Source of the DNA: JAIBDK01 sp965261915
GTDB lineage: Bacteria; Pseudomonadota; Gammaproteobacteria; Arenicellales; Poriferihabitantaceae
Reading direction: 5' to 3'
DNA length: 64,000 nucleotides
Assembly: GCA_965261915.1 (NCBI GenBank)
Contig: CBDHDW010000013.1
Location: 1,922,001-1,986,000, forward strand
Shown: positions 37,313-46,007 of the stretch, one piece after another
Layout of the letters: every line of letters starts with the position of its first letter
Position numbering within the stretch: position 1 is the first letter of the stretch
Made by a program: the position numbers and the translations under genes
The notes under the pieces: generated by a model
Told to the model about the DNA's origin: nothing
What the model saw: only the letters and a program-made list of their open reading frames with translations
Databases searched by the model: none

Positions 37313-38710
37313 CTACTGCTGGTAGTAGTAATCGTATTTGTTGAGAATATCCTGAGTGAAGTCCCAGGCATCGTTGTAGGAAATATTACTTTCCCCAGGA
37401 ATGATGATCCGTGTGTAAAGCGCCTGACCGTGTTGTGCCTTCAGGTCAGCCAATTGTGCTTCCAGCTCCGACCTCAGCAGATATACGGGGTCAGACTGAT
37501 CCGGCTTTCTGATCTTAAAGGCGAATGCACCATTTTGCTTTTCCAGCCAAACATTAACCACTACTTTTCCTGCTGTACTTCTTGCAGGACGAATAAGATC
37601 ACGATACTTTTCGTCCAGTGAATCGTACTCTTGCTGCAATGAGCGATATTCAACCGTCGAGGTATCTGCTTGAACCTGCAATGCGGCATTCTCAGCTTCT
37701 CGAATTTTGATCAACTCCAACAACTTGCGAATCTCGTCTGTTGCGATGGAATAAAGTTCTTCAGTGCCTTCACCAGTTTGCTGCAATTCGGTTACTTCAC
37801 GAGAAAGATCAAAGTTTTCCGCCTGTGCTTTTTCTAACAATACTTTGACTTCGAGCAACTGTATTGAGACGGTATCCAGCTTCTCACCCAGTGTTTGTTT
37901 GTCCTCGGAAAGAGCCGAGATTTCCTGGCTAGACTGAATCTCCAGTTCAGATAACTGTTGGCTAAGCCGGGTGATTCGATTGTTTAAATCTTTTTCACTT
38001 TCAACCAACCGGGTAATTTCCTGATTGGCCTGCTGTTTTTCTTCCGATAACTGACTATTGGCAGATTCCAGCTGCTGCCGCAATGCAACCAGATTTGATA
38101 GCTGCGTTTCAAGTTTTGCCTGATCGTCTGTCAGTAAGGCAATTTTGTCCAGTTCTTCAGACAATTTGAGTTTCAGTTGGTCACGTTCACCCTGAGTGGA
38201 TTCCAGCGAGACCTCAAGCAAGGATTTTGCCTGTGACAGATCCTTTTCACTTTCAACCAACCGGATAATTTCCTGATTGGCCTGCTGTTTTTCTTCCGAT
38301 AACTGACTATTGGCAGATTCCAACTGCTGCCGCAATGCAACCAAATTTGATAGCTGCGTTTCAAGTTTTGCCTGGTCGTTTGTCAGTAAGGCAATTTTGT
38401 CCAGTTCTTCAGACAATTTGAGTTTCAGTTGGTCACGTTCACCCTGAGTGGATTCCAGCGAGACCTCAAGCAAGGATTTTGCCTGTGACAGATCCTTGTT
38501 TAACGTTTCTGCAGCCTGCTTGTTGGTTATCGTTGAAATCAACTGTCGATCAAGTTCAAAATTGCGAACCATGATAACAACCAGCGCCATGAGAAAAATC
38601 ATCACGATAACGGTCATAACATCGGTAAACGATGGCCAAACACTGTCATCGCCGACACCCTGAGCGCCGTGTCCAATTCGCAGATCGGTAAAGCCGTTTA
38701 GGTCAGCCAT
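37313..38710 (-). CDS. MotB/TolR-like stator protein with long coiled coil
   Basis: A 465-residue protein with one N-terminal membrane helix (residues ~27-48) containing WPSFTDVMTVIVMIFLMAL. D30 sits where MotB, TolR and ExbD carry their proton-binding Asp. Residues ~52-375 are predicted coiled coil, including a near-perfect 84-residue tandem duplication (72-155 and 156-239). The last ~87 residues, with RIIIPGESNISYNDAWDFTQDIL, recall the TolR/ExbD periplasmic fold more than the OmpA-type domain of MotB. The gene starts 6 bp after the MotA-like gene and precedes mnmG by 48 bp. Partner identity is well supported; function is unknown. Confidence 0.7.
   Translation of the reverse strand: MADLNGFTDLRIGHGAQGVGDDSVWPSFTDVMTVIVMIFLMALVVIMVRNFELDRQLISTITNKQAAETLNKDLSQAKSLLEVSLESTQGERDQLKLKLSEELDKIALLTNDQAKLETQLSNLVALRQQLESANSQLSEEKQQANQEIIRLVESEKDLSQAKSLLEVSLESTQGERDQLKLKLSEELDKIALLTDDQAKLETQLSNLVALRQQLESANSQLSEEKQQANQEITRLVESEKDLNNRITRLSQQLSELEIQSSQEISALSEDKQTLGEKLDTVSIQLLEVKVLLEKAQAENFDLSREVTELQQTGEGTEELYSIATDEIRKLLELIKIREAENAALQVQADTSTVEYRSLQQEYDSLDEKYRDLIRPARSTAGKVVVNVWLEKQNGAFAFKIRKPDQSDPVYLLRSELEAQLADLKAQHGQALYTRIIIPGESNISYNDAWDFTQDILNKYDYYYQQ
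37994..38497 (-). repeat. 252-bp tandem duplication in the coiled coil
   Basis: Plus-strand 38246-38497 and 37994-38245 differ at only about five positions. Each unit encodes 84 residues beginning KDLSQAKSLLEVSLESTQ. 84 is 12 heptads, so the coiled-coil register continues through the junction. The near identity means a recent event; the size makes it prone to collapse in short-read assembly. Confidence 0.93.
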
Positions 38711-38716
38711 AATCAG

Positions 38717-39769
38717 TTAGTCAAGTAACTGGCGGTCAGATTTAATTCGGAATCCACGTTCCAGCAACGATACAACTGTAGCCATATCACCCGCTCCCTG
38801 TTTGGAATTTGTTTGCTGCAGCTCAACAATTTCCTTCATTAAGTCCAGTTGTGCTTTGCTGTCCGTCGCGGCTTCATCCGATTTGGCAATTTTGTCGGAA
38901 AGTACATCGATGGAAGTTTCGAGTTTCGCGGCAGCATCCGCGTAGATCTTTTGAGATTGGTCGAGTTTTCGAATCAGCTCATTCGCAGAACGGATACTGT
39001 CAGAATAATCCCTGACCACCGCATCCTGGTTTAACTGCAAATGCGGCATCAGCGTAGTTGTGGTTACTTCTTCGATTTTACTAATCAAAAATGTCTGCGT
39101 GTCTGTCAACTTGATATAAAAGTATCCGAAAAACAAATAGGCGATAATCGCAGTAAGCGTTGTCGACAATGCTGTGGACATACCAAAGATCATTGTACCC
39201 AAACCGCTGGCCTGATCTGAACTGCCACCGAGGGTTGCTGCCTGGCCGCCGCTCTGCAAAATATCCGATGCGCCCAACAGGGAAATCGATAACGAAATAA
39301 TGGTGCCGAATACCCCGGTCAGGATCAACACGTTGTGCACAAATTTGAGAAAGCTGTTACGACTTGATTCCGAAGCCAGCAGCGTTGCTGCCAATGCCCC
39401 CTGATTTATATTTGCTTTTTTCTGATTGAGAGACTTTAAAGTTAAAAACCGCTCGGCAACCATACTGTCCTGACGAATGCCAAGCAAAGGTTCTTTGCTA
39501 TTCGTAACATTCGTTTTAAAACGATTGATTGCCTGTTCCTGGTTTCGATACTCCGCAAAGCGTTTTACGAGCTGCGCCAAACCGCAAACGAAAAGCGTCA
39601 AAATTCCGAGGTTGACTACCCAGCCAACAGCGTTGACCTGATTCGACACATAGATTTGATAAATTACATCGCGTTGCCAGATGCAGGCGATCATGATCAA
39701 GACCACGACCATCACCATTTGCATCAGGATATTACGAGTATAGTTGTGAGAATTAATGTTGATTGCCAT
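38717..39769 (-). CDS. MotA/TolQ/ExbB-family proton-channel subunit
   Basis: A 350-residue membrane protein. Four hydrophobic segments lie at about 14-31, 46-68, 143-167 and 189-219, with a ~75-residue cytosolic domain between the second and third. This is MotA topology. The pore pair carries LILTGVFGTIISLSISLLGA and GLGTMIFGMSTALSTTLTAI, the MotA_ExbB pattern. A charged tail (220-350) is predicted helical. In known systems five such subunits surround two B subunits and turn when ions flow. It is 151 bp downstream of mnmE and 6 bp upstream of its partner gene. No flagellar genes are in the window. Confidence 0.75.
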   Translation of the reverse strand: MAININSHNYTRNILMQMVMVVVLIMIACIWQRDVIYQIYVSNQVNAVGWVVNLGILTLFVCGLAQLVKRFAEYRNQEQAINRFKTNVTNSKEPLLGIRQDSMVAERFLTLKSLNQKKANINQGALAATLLASESSRNSFLKFVHNVLILTGVFGTIISLSISLLGASDILQSGGQAATLGGSSDQASGLGTMIFGMSTALSTTLTAIIAYLFFGYFYIKLTDTQTFLISKIEEVTTTTLMPHLQLNQDAVVRDYSDSIRSANELIRKLDQSQKIYADAAAKLETSIDVLSDKIAKSDEAATDSKAQLDLMKEIVELQQTNSKQGAGDMATVVSLLERGFRIKSDRQLLD

Positions 39770-39920
39770 GTTTTTTACGCGCTGGATATGGTTGTAATTT
39801 CTGCGAGGCCGTATACTACCAATATCGCCGGTATAAATATAGGGGTTTCAGTGCCGGACAATTCGCAAATTATTTGTAGCCGATTTGTCGGATATTCGAA
39901 TAATCCGCGCCCGGCAATCG

Positions 39921-41261
39921 CTACTTTCCAATACAGAATGAGCCGAATATCAAGCCAAGCAAATCATCACTGCTGATTTCTCCAGTGATTTCGCCCAGGG
40001 CTTTTTGACACGATGTCAAATCATCCGCAAGCAGTTCACTGGCTCGATAGTTGATCTGTTGCTCCAGACCGCGCTTGAGAAATGACTGCGCTCGATGCAG
40101 TGCGTCAATATGACGTTGACGGGCCAGAAATGTACTATCGTCCCCTTCACGAAGCCCGGCATGGGCGCGTATCTTTTGCCGCACCAAATCCATACCGTCC
40201 TGATACTTCGCCGACGCGAAAACCTCTCCAGCAAACAGGGAATTACGGTCACCCGCCAAATCCATTTTGTTTCTGACCACCAAAACAGGCGCCTGCGCTT
40301 CATACTCTTTCACCAGACGGCTAACATTGGATTCGATAAAATCACTATTATCCAACACCAGAACAATTAGATCAGCCGAGTTTTGAGCCTCGAGTGCACG
40401 TCTCACTCCCTCCGCTTCAATTTCATTAGCGGTGTCGCGAATACCGGCAGTATCCAGAATTTCCACTGGCAGCCCGTCTATCTCAACAAACTGCTCTAAC
40501 ACATCACGTGTTGTCCCTGGAATATCACTGACAATTGCCCTGGATTCTCTGGACAATGAATTCAATAAACTCGATTTTCCTGCATTTGGCAAACCCGTCA
40601 AAACCACTTTGAGACCATCACGTAAAATTTTCCCGCAACGCAGTGACCGACGAAGTGAATCAAACAACTCTGCCAGCGCTTGCAATTGGGAAACCACATT
40701 TTCATCTTCGAGAAAATCAATTTCCTCGTCGGGAAAGTCAATCGCAGCCTCAACAAAAATCCTCAGTTTTGTCACCGCTTCAACTAACTCATCAACGCGT
40801 GCTGCAAATTCGCCCTGTAAAGATCGAAGCGCAGAACGAGCGCTGGAAACGGTACTGCTGTCGATCAGATCAGCAACCGCCTCTGCCTGGGTCAAATCAA
40901 TCCTGCCGTTCAGAAATGCACGTTCGGTAAATTCTCCGGGACGCGCCAATCTCGCGCCCAATTGCAGACATCGATCTACCAGTTGCCGCATCACAACGGG
41001 GCTTCCATGACCCTGAAACTCTACCACTGGCTCTCCGGTGTAACTGCCGGGGGAGGGAAAATATAGTGCGATACCGCTATCGATTGGTTGGTTTTCTTCA
41101 GCATAGAAGTTAACCAGGCAGGCTTTCCTCGGTGCGATCTCCTGATCCGCGATGGTATTTCCAATATTCCCTGCATCCGTGCCCGAAATTCGAACTATCC
41201 CAATCCCACCCTTTCCCGGTGGTGTCGCAATCGCAACGATGGATTCAGAATACGTCATCAC
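39921..41261 (-). CDS. mnmE: tRNA modification GTPase MnmE
   Basis: A 446-residue GTPase acting with MnmG on wobble uridine. The N-terminal folate-binding domain opens SIVAIATPPGKGGIGIVRISG. G motifs are GLPNAGKSS at 223-231, DIPGTTRD at 246-253, DTAG at 270-273 and NKMD at 331-334. The C-terminal CIGK with the catalytic Cys is present at the very end. The operon order yidC-mnmE is standard; the following motor pair is not. Confidence 0.96.
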   Translation of the reverse strand: MMTYSESIVAIATPPGKGGIGIVRISGTDAGNIGNTIADQEIAPRKACLVNFYAEENQPIDSGIALYFPSPGSYTGEPVVEFQGHGSPVVMRQLVDRCLQLGARLARPGEFTERAFLNGRIDLTQAEAVADLIDSSTVSSARSALRSLQGEFAARVDELVEAVTKLRIFVEAAIDFPDEEIDFLEDENVVSQLQALAELFDSLRRSLRCGKILRDGLKVVLTGLPNAGKSSLLNSLSRESRAIVSDIPGTTRDVLEQFVEIDGLPVEILDTAGIRDTANEIEAEGVRRALEAQNSADLIVLVLDNSDFIESNVSRLVKEYEAQAPVLVVRNKMDLAGDRNSLFAGEVFASAKYQDGMDLVRQKIRAHAGLREGDDSTFLARQRHIDALHRAQSFLKRGLEQQINYRASELLADDLTSCQKALGEITGEISSDDLLGLIFGSFCIGK

Positions 41262-41327
41262 GCTTGTGCCGAACGAATCTCAAAATTAGTAGCACGATAT
41301 CCGTATCGTTGCGTATTTAATCCGGTT

Positions 41328-43037
41328 CTAACTGTCGGCGAATTTTCGAGTTATATAGTATTGCTGTGAAATGGATAACAGGTTATTCACCACCCAATAC
41401 AATACCAGTCCAGCAGGGAACCACAGGAAGAAAATAGTAAAGACAAAGGGTAATGCCATCATGATTTTTTTCTGAATTGGATCGACCGGCGCCGGGTTGA
41501 GAAAATGCTGCGCAAGCATTGAAACACCCATAATGACCGGCAAGACAAAATATGGGTCCGGCAACGACAAATCGGTTAACCAAAGCATAAAACTGGCCTG
41601 GCGTAATTCAACACTTTCGAGCAGTACCCAATATAGCGCGATAAAAACCGGAATCTGAACCAGTATTGGCAAACACCCGCCGGCAGGATTCACTTTCTCT
41701 GCCTTGTACATTTTCATCATTTCCTGCTGGAACTTCTGCTTGTCATCGCTATAACGCTCTTTCAGCGTTGCCATTCTTGGCTGCAGTTTTTTCATTTTCG
41801 CCATCGACTTGTAGCTAGCGGCGGATAGCGGGTAAAACACCAGTTTAACAAGGCAGGTTAGCAGAATTATCGCCCAGCCCCAATTGAGTGTAAAACTGTG
41901 AATTTTCTGCAGCAGCCAGAACAATGGATTCGCCACTGGCGTCAACCAGCCATAATCAACGGTTAACTTTAATCCCTCCTTGTTCTGTGCATCTAATCTG
42001 GTTTGCTCTTTCGGGCCAACAAATAACGCGGTGTTAATCACTCCGCTTTCCCCAGGAGCAACACTAACCGGGTTTTCCGATTTGTAACCGATGCGATACT
42101 CCGGGTTTGACCTGTTTTTACTCACTCCGGAATAAAACTGGTAGCTGTCCGCGCCCATTGGTAACCACGCGGCGACGAAATAATGCTGCAACATTGCAAC
42201 CCAGCCATCGGCAGTGCTGACGCTTGGTTGTTCTTCCTTGATTTCCTGATAGTCAATTTTTTCGTACTTTTCAGCTTCGGTATAGATCGCAGCCCCATTG
42301 TAGCTCGGTAGTCGCCCTAAAATTCCCATCGACCCCGGCGACTCAACTTCCGTCTGCTTGAGTTGGGCATACAGGAATCCGGTCCAGGTTTGGGTACTGT
42401 TGTTCGCTACTTTAAAGTCGATCGCCACCCGATAGCTGTCTCGCGTGAAGGTAAACACCTTGTCGTATTCAACACCATCGCCATCGGACCAGTTCAGCAC
42501 AACAGCTACTGAATCGGCATCCGCTATGTCGTATTCATAAACCGAAGCGGAATACTGCACGTTGTGATTAGGGTAGTTTCTGTGTTTCCCAATTAAACCG
42601 CTTTGCGCCACAAATAGCTTTGGCAAGTCTCGGTGCATCAAAATAAAAGGGATATCCGGTGATTCCACGCTTACTGGATGCTTGATAAGTTCGACGCGGG
42701 TAATATCGCCGCCCAGCGTATCAATCTCAACATTCATCAAATCGGTGGCCACTGTAATGATGTCGCCACCCACAGCGTCGACTGCTTCAACAACCGGGGT
42801 GTCTGCCAGTGTGCTATTTTCAGCAGAATTGCCAGCTTGTGACTGGCTCGCAACTTCTGGTGCGTCGGGAACATCTTCTGTAAGCGTGCCTGACCCTTGC
42901 GTAGAATTTTCAGTAGCAACAACCTGATTTCCATTTGAGTCATAATTTACGCGAAATTCATTCCAGGATTGCCAGATCATCACCAGCACGAGACCGAGGG
43001 CGACAAACAACATGATTCGTTGAAATTGAGATTGCAT
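41328..43037 (-). CDS. yidC: Membrane protein insertase YidC
   Basis: A 569-residue inner-membrane insertase. The N-terminal anchor (residues 1-24) is followed by a large periplasmic domain of about 330 residues. The conserved C-terminal membrane core includes WGWAIILLTCLVKLVFYPLS, where the arginine-groove region follows, then KMKKLQPRMATLKERYSDDK. Length and order are normal for gammaproteobacteria. The gene lies between yidD and mnmE on the same strand. Confidence 0.95.
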   Translation of the reverse strand: MQSQFQRIMLFVALGLVLVMIWQSWNEFRVNYDSNGNQVVATENSTQGSGTLTEDVPDAPEVASQSQAGNSAENSTLADTPVVEAVDAVGGDIITVATDLMNVEIDTLGGDITRVELIKHPVSVESPDIPFILMHRDLPKLFVAQSGLIGKHRNYPNHNVQYSASVYEYDIADADSVAVVLNWSDGDGVEYDKVFTFTRDSYRVAIDFKVANNSTQTWTGFLYAQLKQTEVESPGSMGILGRLPSYNGAAIYTEAEKYEKIDYQEIKEEQPSVSTADGWVAMLQHYFVAAWLPMGADSYQFYSGVSKNRSNPEYRIGYKSENPVSVAPGESGVINTALFVGPKEQTRLDAQNKEGLKLTVDYGWLTPVANPLFWLLQKIHSFTLNWGWAIILLTCLVKLVFYPLSAASYKSMAKMKKLQPRMATLKERYSDDKQKFQQEMMKMYKAEKVNPAGGCLPILVQIPVFIALYWVLLESVELRQASFMLWLTDLSLPDPYFVLPVIMGVSMLAQHFLNPAPVDPIQKKIMMALPFVFTIFFLWFPAGLVLYWVVNNLLSISQQYYITRKFADS

Positions 43038-43110
43038 AGCTGTGTTAATTGTTTTCTATTGTTTTTAATCTAACGACCGGTATCGTCTAACCTGTTTACT
43101 GCTGAACACC

Positions 43111-43410
43111 TCAGGGAACCGGATCGTAGCCGGCTTTACATCCTGGATGGCAGCGTCCAATACGTTTTACCCCCAACCAAACCCCTTTCACAGGGCCGTG
43201 GATCTGGATAGCTTCCATCATGTAGTTAGCGCAACCCGGCTGGAAGCGGCAATTCTGCCCTAACCACGGACTCAAAACCAGCTTGTACGCCTTGATAAGA
43301 GCAACCAGCAGATACGAGGCAGAAACGGAAATTATTCCGCTCAATCCCTTTAAGTTCTGTTCTGGACGAGATTGGATTTCTGATTGCATTTCTGTGCGAC
43401 TTTGCGCCAT
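43111..43410 (-). CDS. yidD: Membrane protein insertion efficiency factor YidD
   Basis: The core LIKAYKLVLSPWLGQNCRFQP and CANYMMEAIQIHGPVKGVWLG with ...RCHPGCKAGYDPVP at the end is diagnostic of YidD. The longest frame, 99 residues, overlaps rnpA by 61 bp and has an N-terminal tail that other YidDs lack. The true start is therefore more likely a TTG or GTG shortly after the rnpA stop at 43350. The protein is peripheral at the inner membrane and helps YidC. Confidence 0.88.
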   Translation of the reverse strand: MAQSRTEMQSEIQSRPEQNLKGLSGIISVSASYLLVALIKAYKLVLSPWLGQNCRFQPGCANYMMEAIQIHGPVKGVWLGVKRIGRCHPGCKAGYDPVP

Positions 43411-43760
43411 AGCGTATCGAGTTCTGTTTCTAATTTCGGGTTATCCTGTTGCGCACAGCCGTACTTTGAAACGACGACATAGTCAAGCGACGCCAACTCC
43501 GTGCGATTCAGTCTGAATGATTCGCGAATCTGCCTTTTAATTCTGTTTCGTTGAACCGCTTTTTTGCTCACCTTGCGTGAAACAACGACGCCGAATCTTG
43601 GAGTATCTAATTCATTCCTGCTAGCGTGAACGCTAAAGAAGCGCCCGTGTATCGATGTTTTTCTCCGAAATACCGCTTTAAACTGGGGCGCACTTAGCAA
43701 TTTATATTTACGACCCAGGCTGCAATCCGGGCCAAAATTGCTTTTAGGCCAAACCGGCAT
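43350..43760 (-). CDS. rnpA: Ribonuclease P protein component
   Basis: A 136-residue basic protein that assists the RNase P RNA in tRNA 5' maturation. The segment YKLLSAPQFKAVFRR precedes RFGVVVSRKVSKKAVQRNRI, followed by KRQIRESFR; the RNR-type motif is the family's RNA-binding helix. It lies between rpmH and yidD on the same strand, the standard arrangement. The C-terminal ~20 residues overlap the yidD reading frame. Confidence 0.93.
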   Translation of the reverse strand: MPVWPKSNFGPDCSLGRKYKLLSAPQFKAVFRRKTSIHGRFFSVHASRNELDTPRFGVVVSRKVSKKAVQRNRIKRQIRESFRLNRTELASLDYVVVSKYGCAQQDNPKLETELDTLWRKVAQKCNQKSNLVQNRT

Positions 43761-43796
43761 TGGGCAGTTTATCGCTGCGGCATCAGGGGCTCCTGA

Positions 43797-43931
43797 CTAA
43801 GCGCTGAGACGCGCTCGGCCTTTGGCACGACGGGCGTTGATCACTGCGCGTCCACCACGAGTACGCATACGTTCACGAAACCCGTGGGTTCGTTTTCGCT
43901 TTATTTCGCTGGGTTGAAATGTACGTTTCAT
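43797..43931 (-). CDS. rpmH: 50S ribosomal protein L34
   Basis: A 44-residue protein translated from ATG at 43931: MKRTFQPSEIKRKRTHGFRE, then RMRTRGGRAVINARRAKGRA and RLSA. This is a full-length, highly conserved L34. It heads the rnpA-yidD-yidC-mnmE series. In many relatives dnaA and the origin lie on the other side; here a small unknown gene lies there. Confidence 0.97.
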   Translation of the reverse strand: MKRTFQPSEIKRKRTHGFRERMRTRGGRAVINARRAKGRARLSA

Positions 43932-44114
43932 AGTCTTTAATCTAATGACCGTCAAAAGGGTTGCGGAATCTAACGCGTTTACTCACAAAATTCAAGTTAA
44001 ATCAGGGTTTTGCGGCACTCCGTACGCAACCTTTCAAATGATTCGAGGATGACACAGACTTCATCGTAATTCTTGCTGTAAAATCCCTTCCTCATTCAGA
44101 AAACAGCCGCTGTA

Positions 44115-44438
44115 GTGACTATTCAATTCACCGATTCCGAAATATATCTCATCCGCCAGATCCTGAGCCAGCGGTATGCAGAAGACATCGACATCCAGCT
44201 TTCAGAGTGTGATCTGACCGTAGACGGAGAAGATTCCCGGTTCCACGCCGTTTCCTGGTTTGTAGAAGACGCCAATTTTGTTATATATAAACTCGGCCTG
44301 TTTCGATTCAAACCACAGTATTACTACACCCCGCACGAACAATTCGACTGCGGAACTGCAAAATACGATGCCATTGAGCGATGTGTAATCGAATTACTCA
44401 ACAACCAGTCAGCACATATCCGGGGAGTTTCCGTCTAA
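44115..44438 (+). CDS. Small hypothetical protein
   Basis: A 107-residue acidic, soluble protein starting at GTG 44115 (MTIQFTDSEIYLIRQILSQR). It has a helix at the start and an aromatic-rich middle, KPQYYYTPHEQFDCG. I do not recognise it. It is divergent from rpmH and 48 bp before the phosphofructokinase gene on the same strand, so it may be cotranscribed with it. Confidence 0.6.
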   Translation: MTIQFTDSEIYLIRQILSQRYAEDIDIQLSECDLTVDGEDSRFHAVSWFVEDANFVIYKLGLFRFKPQYYYTPHEQFDCGTAKYDAIERCVIELLNNQSAHIRGVSV

Positions 44439-44486
44439 TCCGTTTTTGAAAATTACTGTTAACCGCTTTTAACCGAAAACATTCAA

Positions 44487-45752
44487 ATGAACCAACCCAA
44501 AAATGCATTTTATGCCCAGTCAGGCGGCGTTACCGCGGTAATAAACGCTTCTGCCGCAGGCGTAATTGAAACAGCACGAGCCAGGCCCAAAAAAATGGGT
44601 AAAGTTTATGCGGGCCGTAATGGCATCATCGGTGCGCTGACCGAAGACCTCATTGATACATCGAAAGAGTCAAAGTCTGCAATCGCCCGTTTACGCCATA
44701 CGCCTGCCGGTGCTTTCGGTTCTTGTCGATACAAATTAAAGTCATTGGAACAAAACCGCCGTGAATACGAGCGCCTCATCGATGTTTTCGAAGCACACAA
44801 CATCGGGTTTTTCTTTTACAACGGCGGTGGTGACTCCGCCGATACCTGTCTGAAAATTTCGCAACTTTCGAAAAGCCTGAAATACCCAATTCAGGCGATA
44901 CACGTTCCCAAGACCGTCGACAACGATTTACCAATCACCGATAACTGTCCGGGATTTGGCTCAGTCGCCAAATATATTGCCACCTCAACCAGAGAGGCGA
45001 GTTTCGATGTTGCCTCAATGTGTGAAACTTCCACCAAGGTTTTTGTCATCGAGGTAATGGGCCGCCATGCCGGATGGATTGCAGCCGCTGGCGCCATGGC
45101 TTCCGACGAAAAAACTGAAATTCCGATACTCGTGCTATTTCCCGAAATTCCGTTTAACCGCAAAAAGTTTATTGCTCAGGTAAAACAAAAAGTCAAACAG
45201 TTTGGATACGTTTCTATTGTTGTGTCAGAAGGCGTAGCGGACAGAAAAGGTAAATTTTTATCTGACCAGGGTTTGGCGGATGCATTTGGTCACGCTCAAC
45301 TCGGCGGCGTAGCACCTGTAGTCGCCAATATGGTAAAGCAGGATCTGGGTTACAAGTTCCATTGGGCGGTCGCCGATTACATGCAGCGAGCTGCACGCCA
45401 TATCGCATCAAAAACCGACGTAGATCAAGCATATGCGCTTGGCAAAGCTGCGGTTGAACTTGCCATTAAAGGTGAGAATTCTGTTATGCCAACCATTGTT
45501 CGCACGAGCAACAAACCCTATAAATGGAAAATTGGCAGTACCAAACTGAATCGTGTGGCGAATGTTGAAAAAATGATGCCAGGGAACTTTATCAGCGAAG
45601 ACGGATTTGGGATTACCCAGCGCTGTCGTGATTATTTACAACCGTTGATGAAAGGTGAAGATTATCCTCCGTACAAAAATGGTTTGCCTGATTACGTCAG
45701 ATTGAAAAATTTAGCCGTCAAGAAAAAACTGAAAAGCGGATTCAAAGTGTAA
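44487..45752 (+). CDS. Pyrophosphate-dependent 6-phosphofructokinase
   Basis: A 421-residue phosphofructokinase of the PPi-using type, reversible between fructose 6-phosphate and fructose 1,6-bisphosphate. YNGGGDSADTCLK carries GGDS-D in place of the ATP enzyme's GGDGS. HVPKTVDNDLPITDNCPGFG has the Lys of PPi enzymes (PKTxDND), and EVMGRHAGWIAA is the substrate-binding MGR motif. It is convergent with a membrane pyrophosphatase gene. In methanotrophs and thiotrophic symbionts such a pair is linked and saves ATP in glycolysis or in a modified Calvin cycle. Confidence 0.92.
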   Translation: MNQPKNAFYAQSGGVTAVINASAAGVIETARARPKKMGKVYAGRNGIIGALTEDLIDTSKESKSAIARLRHTPAGAFGSCRYKLKSLEQNRREYERLIDVFEAHNIGFFFYNGGGDSADTCLKISQLSKSLKYPIQAIHVPKTVDNDLPITDNCPGFGSVAKYIATSTREASFDVASMCETSTKVFVIEVMGRHAGWIAAAGAMASDEKTEIPILVLFPEIPFNRKKFIAQVKQKVKQFGYVSIVVSEGVADRKGKFLSDQGLADAFGHAQLGGVAPVVANMVKQDLGYKFHWAVADYMQRAARHIASKTDVDQAYALGKAAVELAIKGENSVMPTIVRTSNKPYKWKIGSTKLNRVANVEKMMPGNFISEDGFGITQRCRDYLQPLMKGEDYPPYKNGLPDYVRLKNLAVKKKLKSGFKV

Positions 45753-45964
45753 AACCCATTGCCGGGTTTGAATGATCCCGGTCGGCTTCGTCAAGACCAG
45801 AGAACAGACCTACCGAGCCTGAGCACTTATCTGATAGCTACGCGGAGAAAACGGTTACCGCCATATCCACCGCAACGACAGATGGAGAACAATAGCTGAA
45901 AAAATGCTAGTGAAATACGAAGAAACAGCAGGAGAAAAACAAAAATAAAGCGAGGGGCGGGTAT

Positions 45965-45998
45965 TGGCATCTGCCGCACATTTGTGCGGCAGATGCCA
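45965..45998. terminator. Bidirectional hairpin between convergent genes
   Basis: TGGCATCTGCCGCAC at 45965-45979 and GTGCGGCAGATGCCA at 45984-45998 form a perfect 15-bp stem with a four-base loop. It lies 10 bp from the hppA stop and between two convergent genes. No long T-run follows on either strand, so it is a strong stem with uncertain termination efficiency. Confidence 0.7.
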
Positions 45999-46007
45999 GC
46001 AAACAGC

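Noticed and set aside
37313..39769. Complete Zorya defence system
   Set aside because: Only the A and B motor-type proteins are present. No ZorC, ZorD or ZorE-like gene is adjacent, and the B protein lacks an OmpA-type wall-binding domain.
43932..44114. Replication origin next to rpmH
   Set aside because: No DnaA-box-like nonamers, no AT-rich unwinding stretch and no dnaA gene are visible in the gap.
45752..45769. Terminator of the phosphofructokinase gene
   Set aside because: AAACCC/GGGTTT is only a 6-bp stem without a T-run. The hairpin at 45965-45998 is the better candidate.
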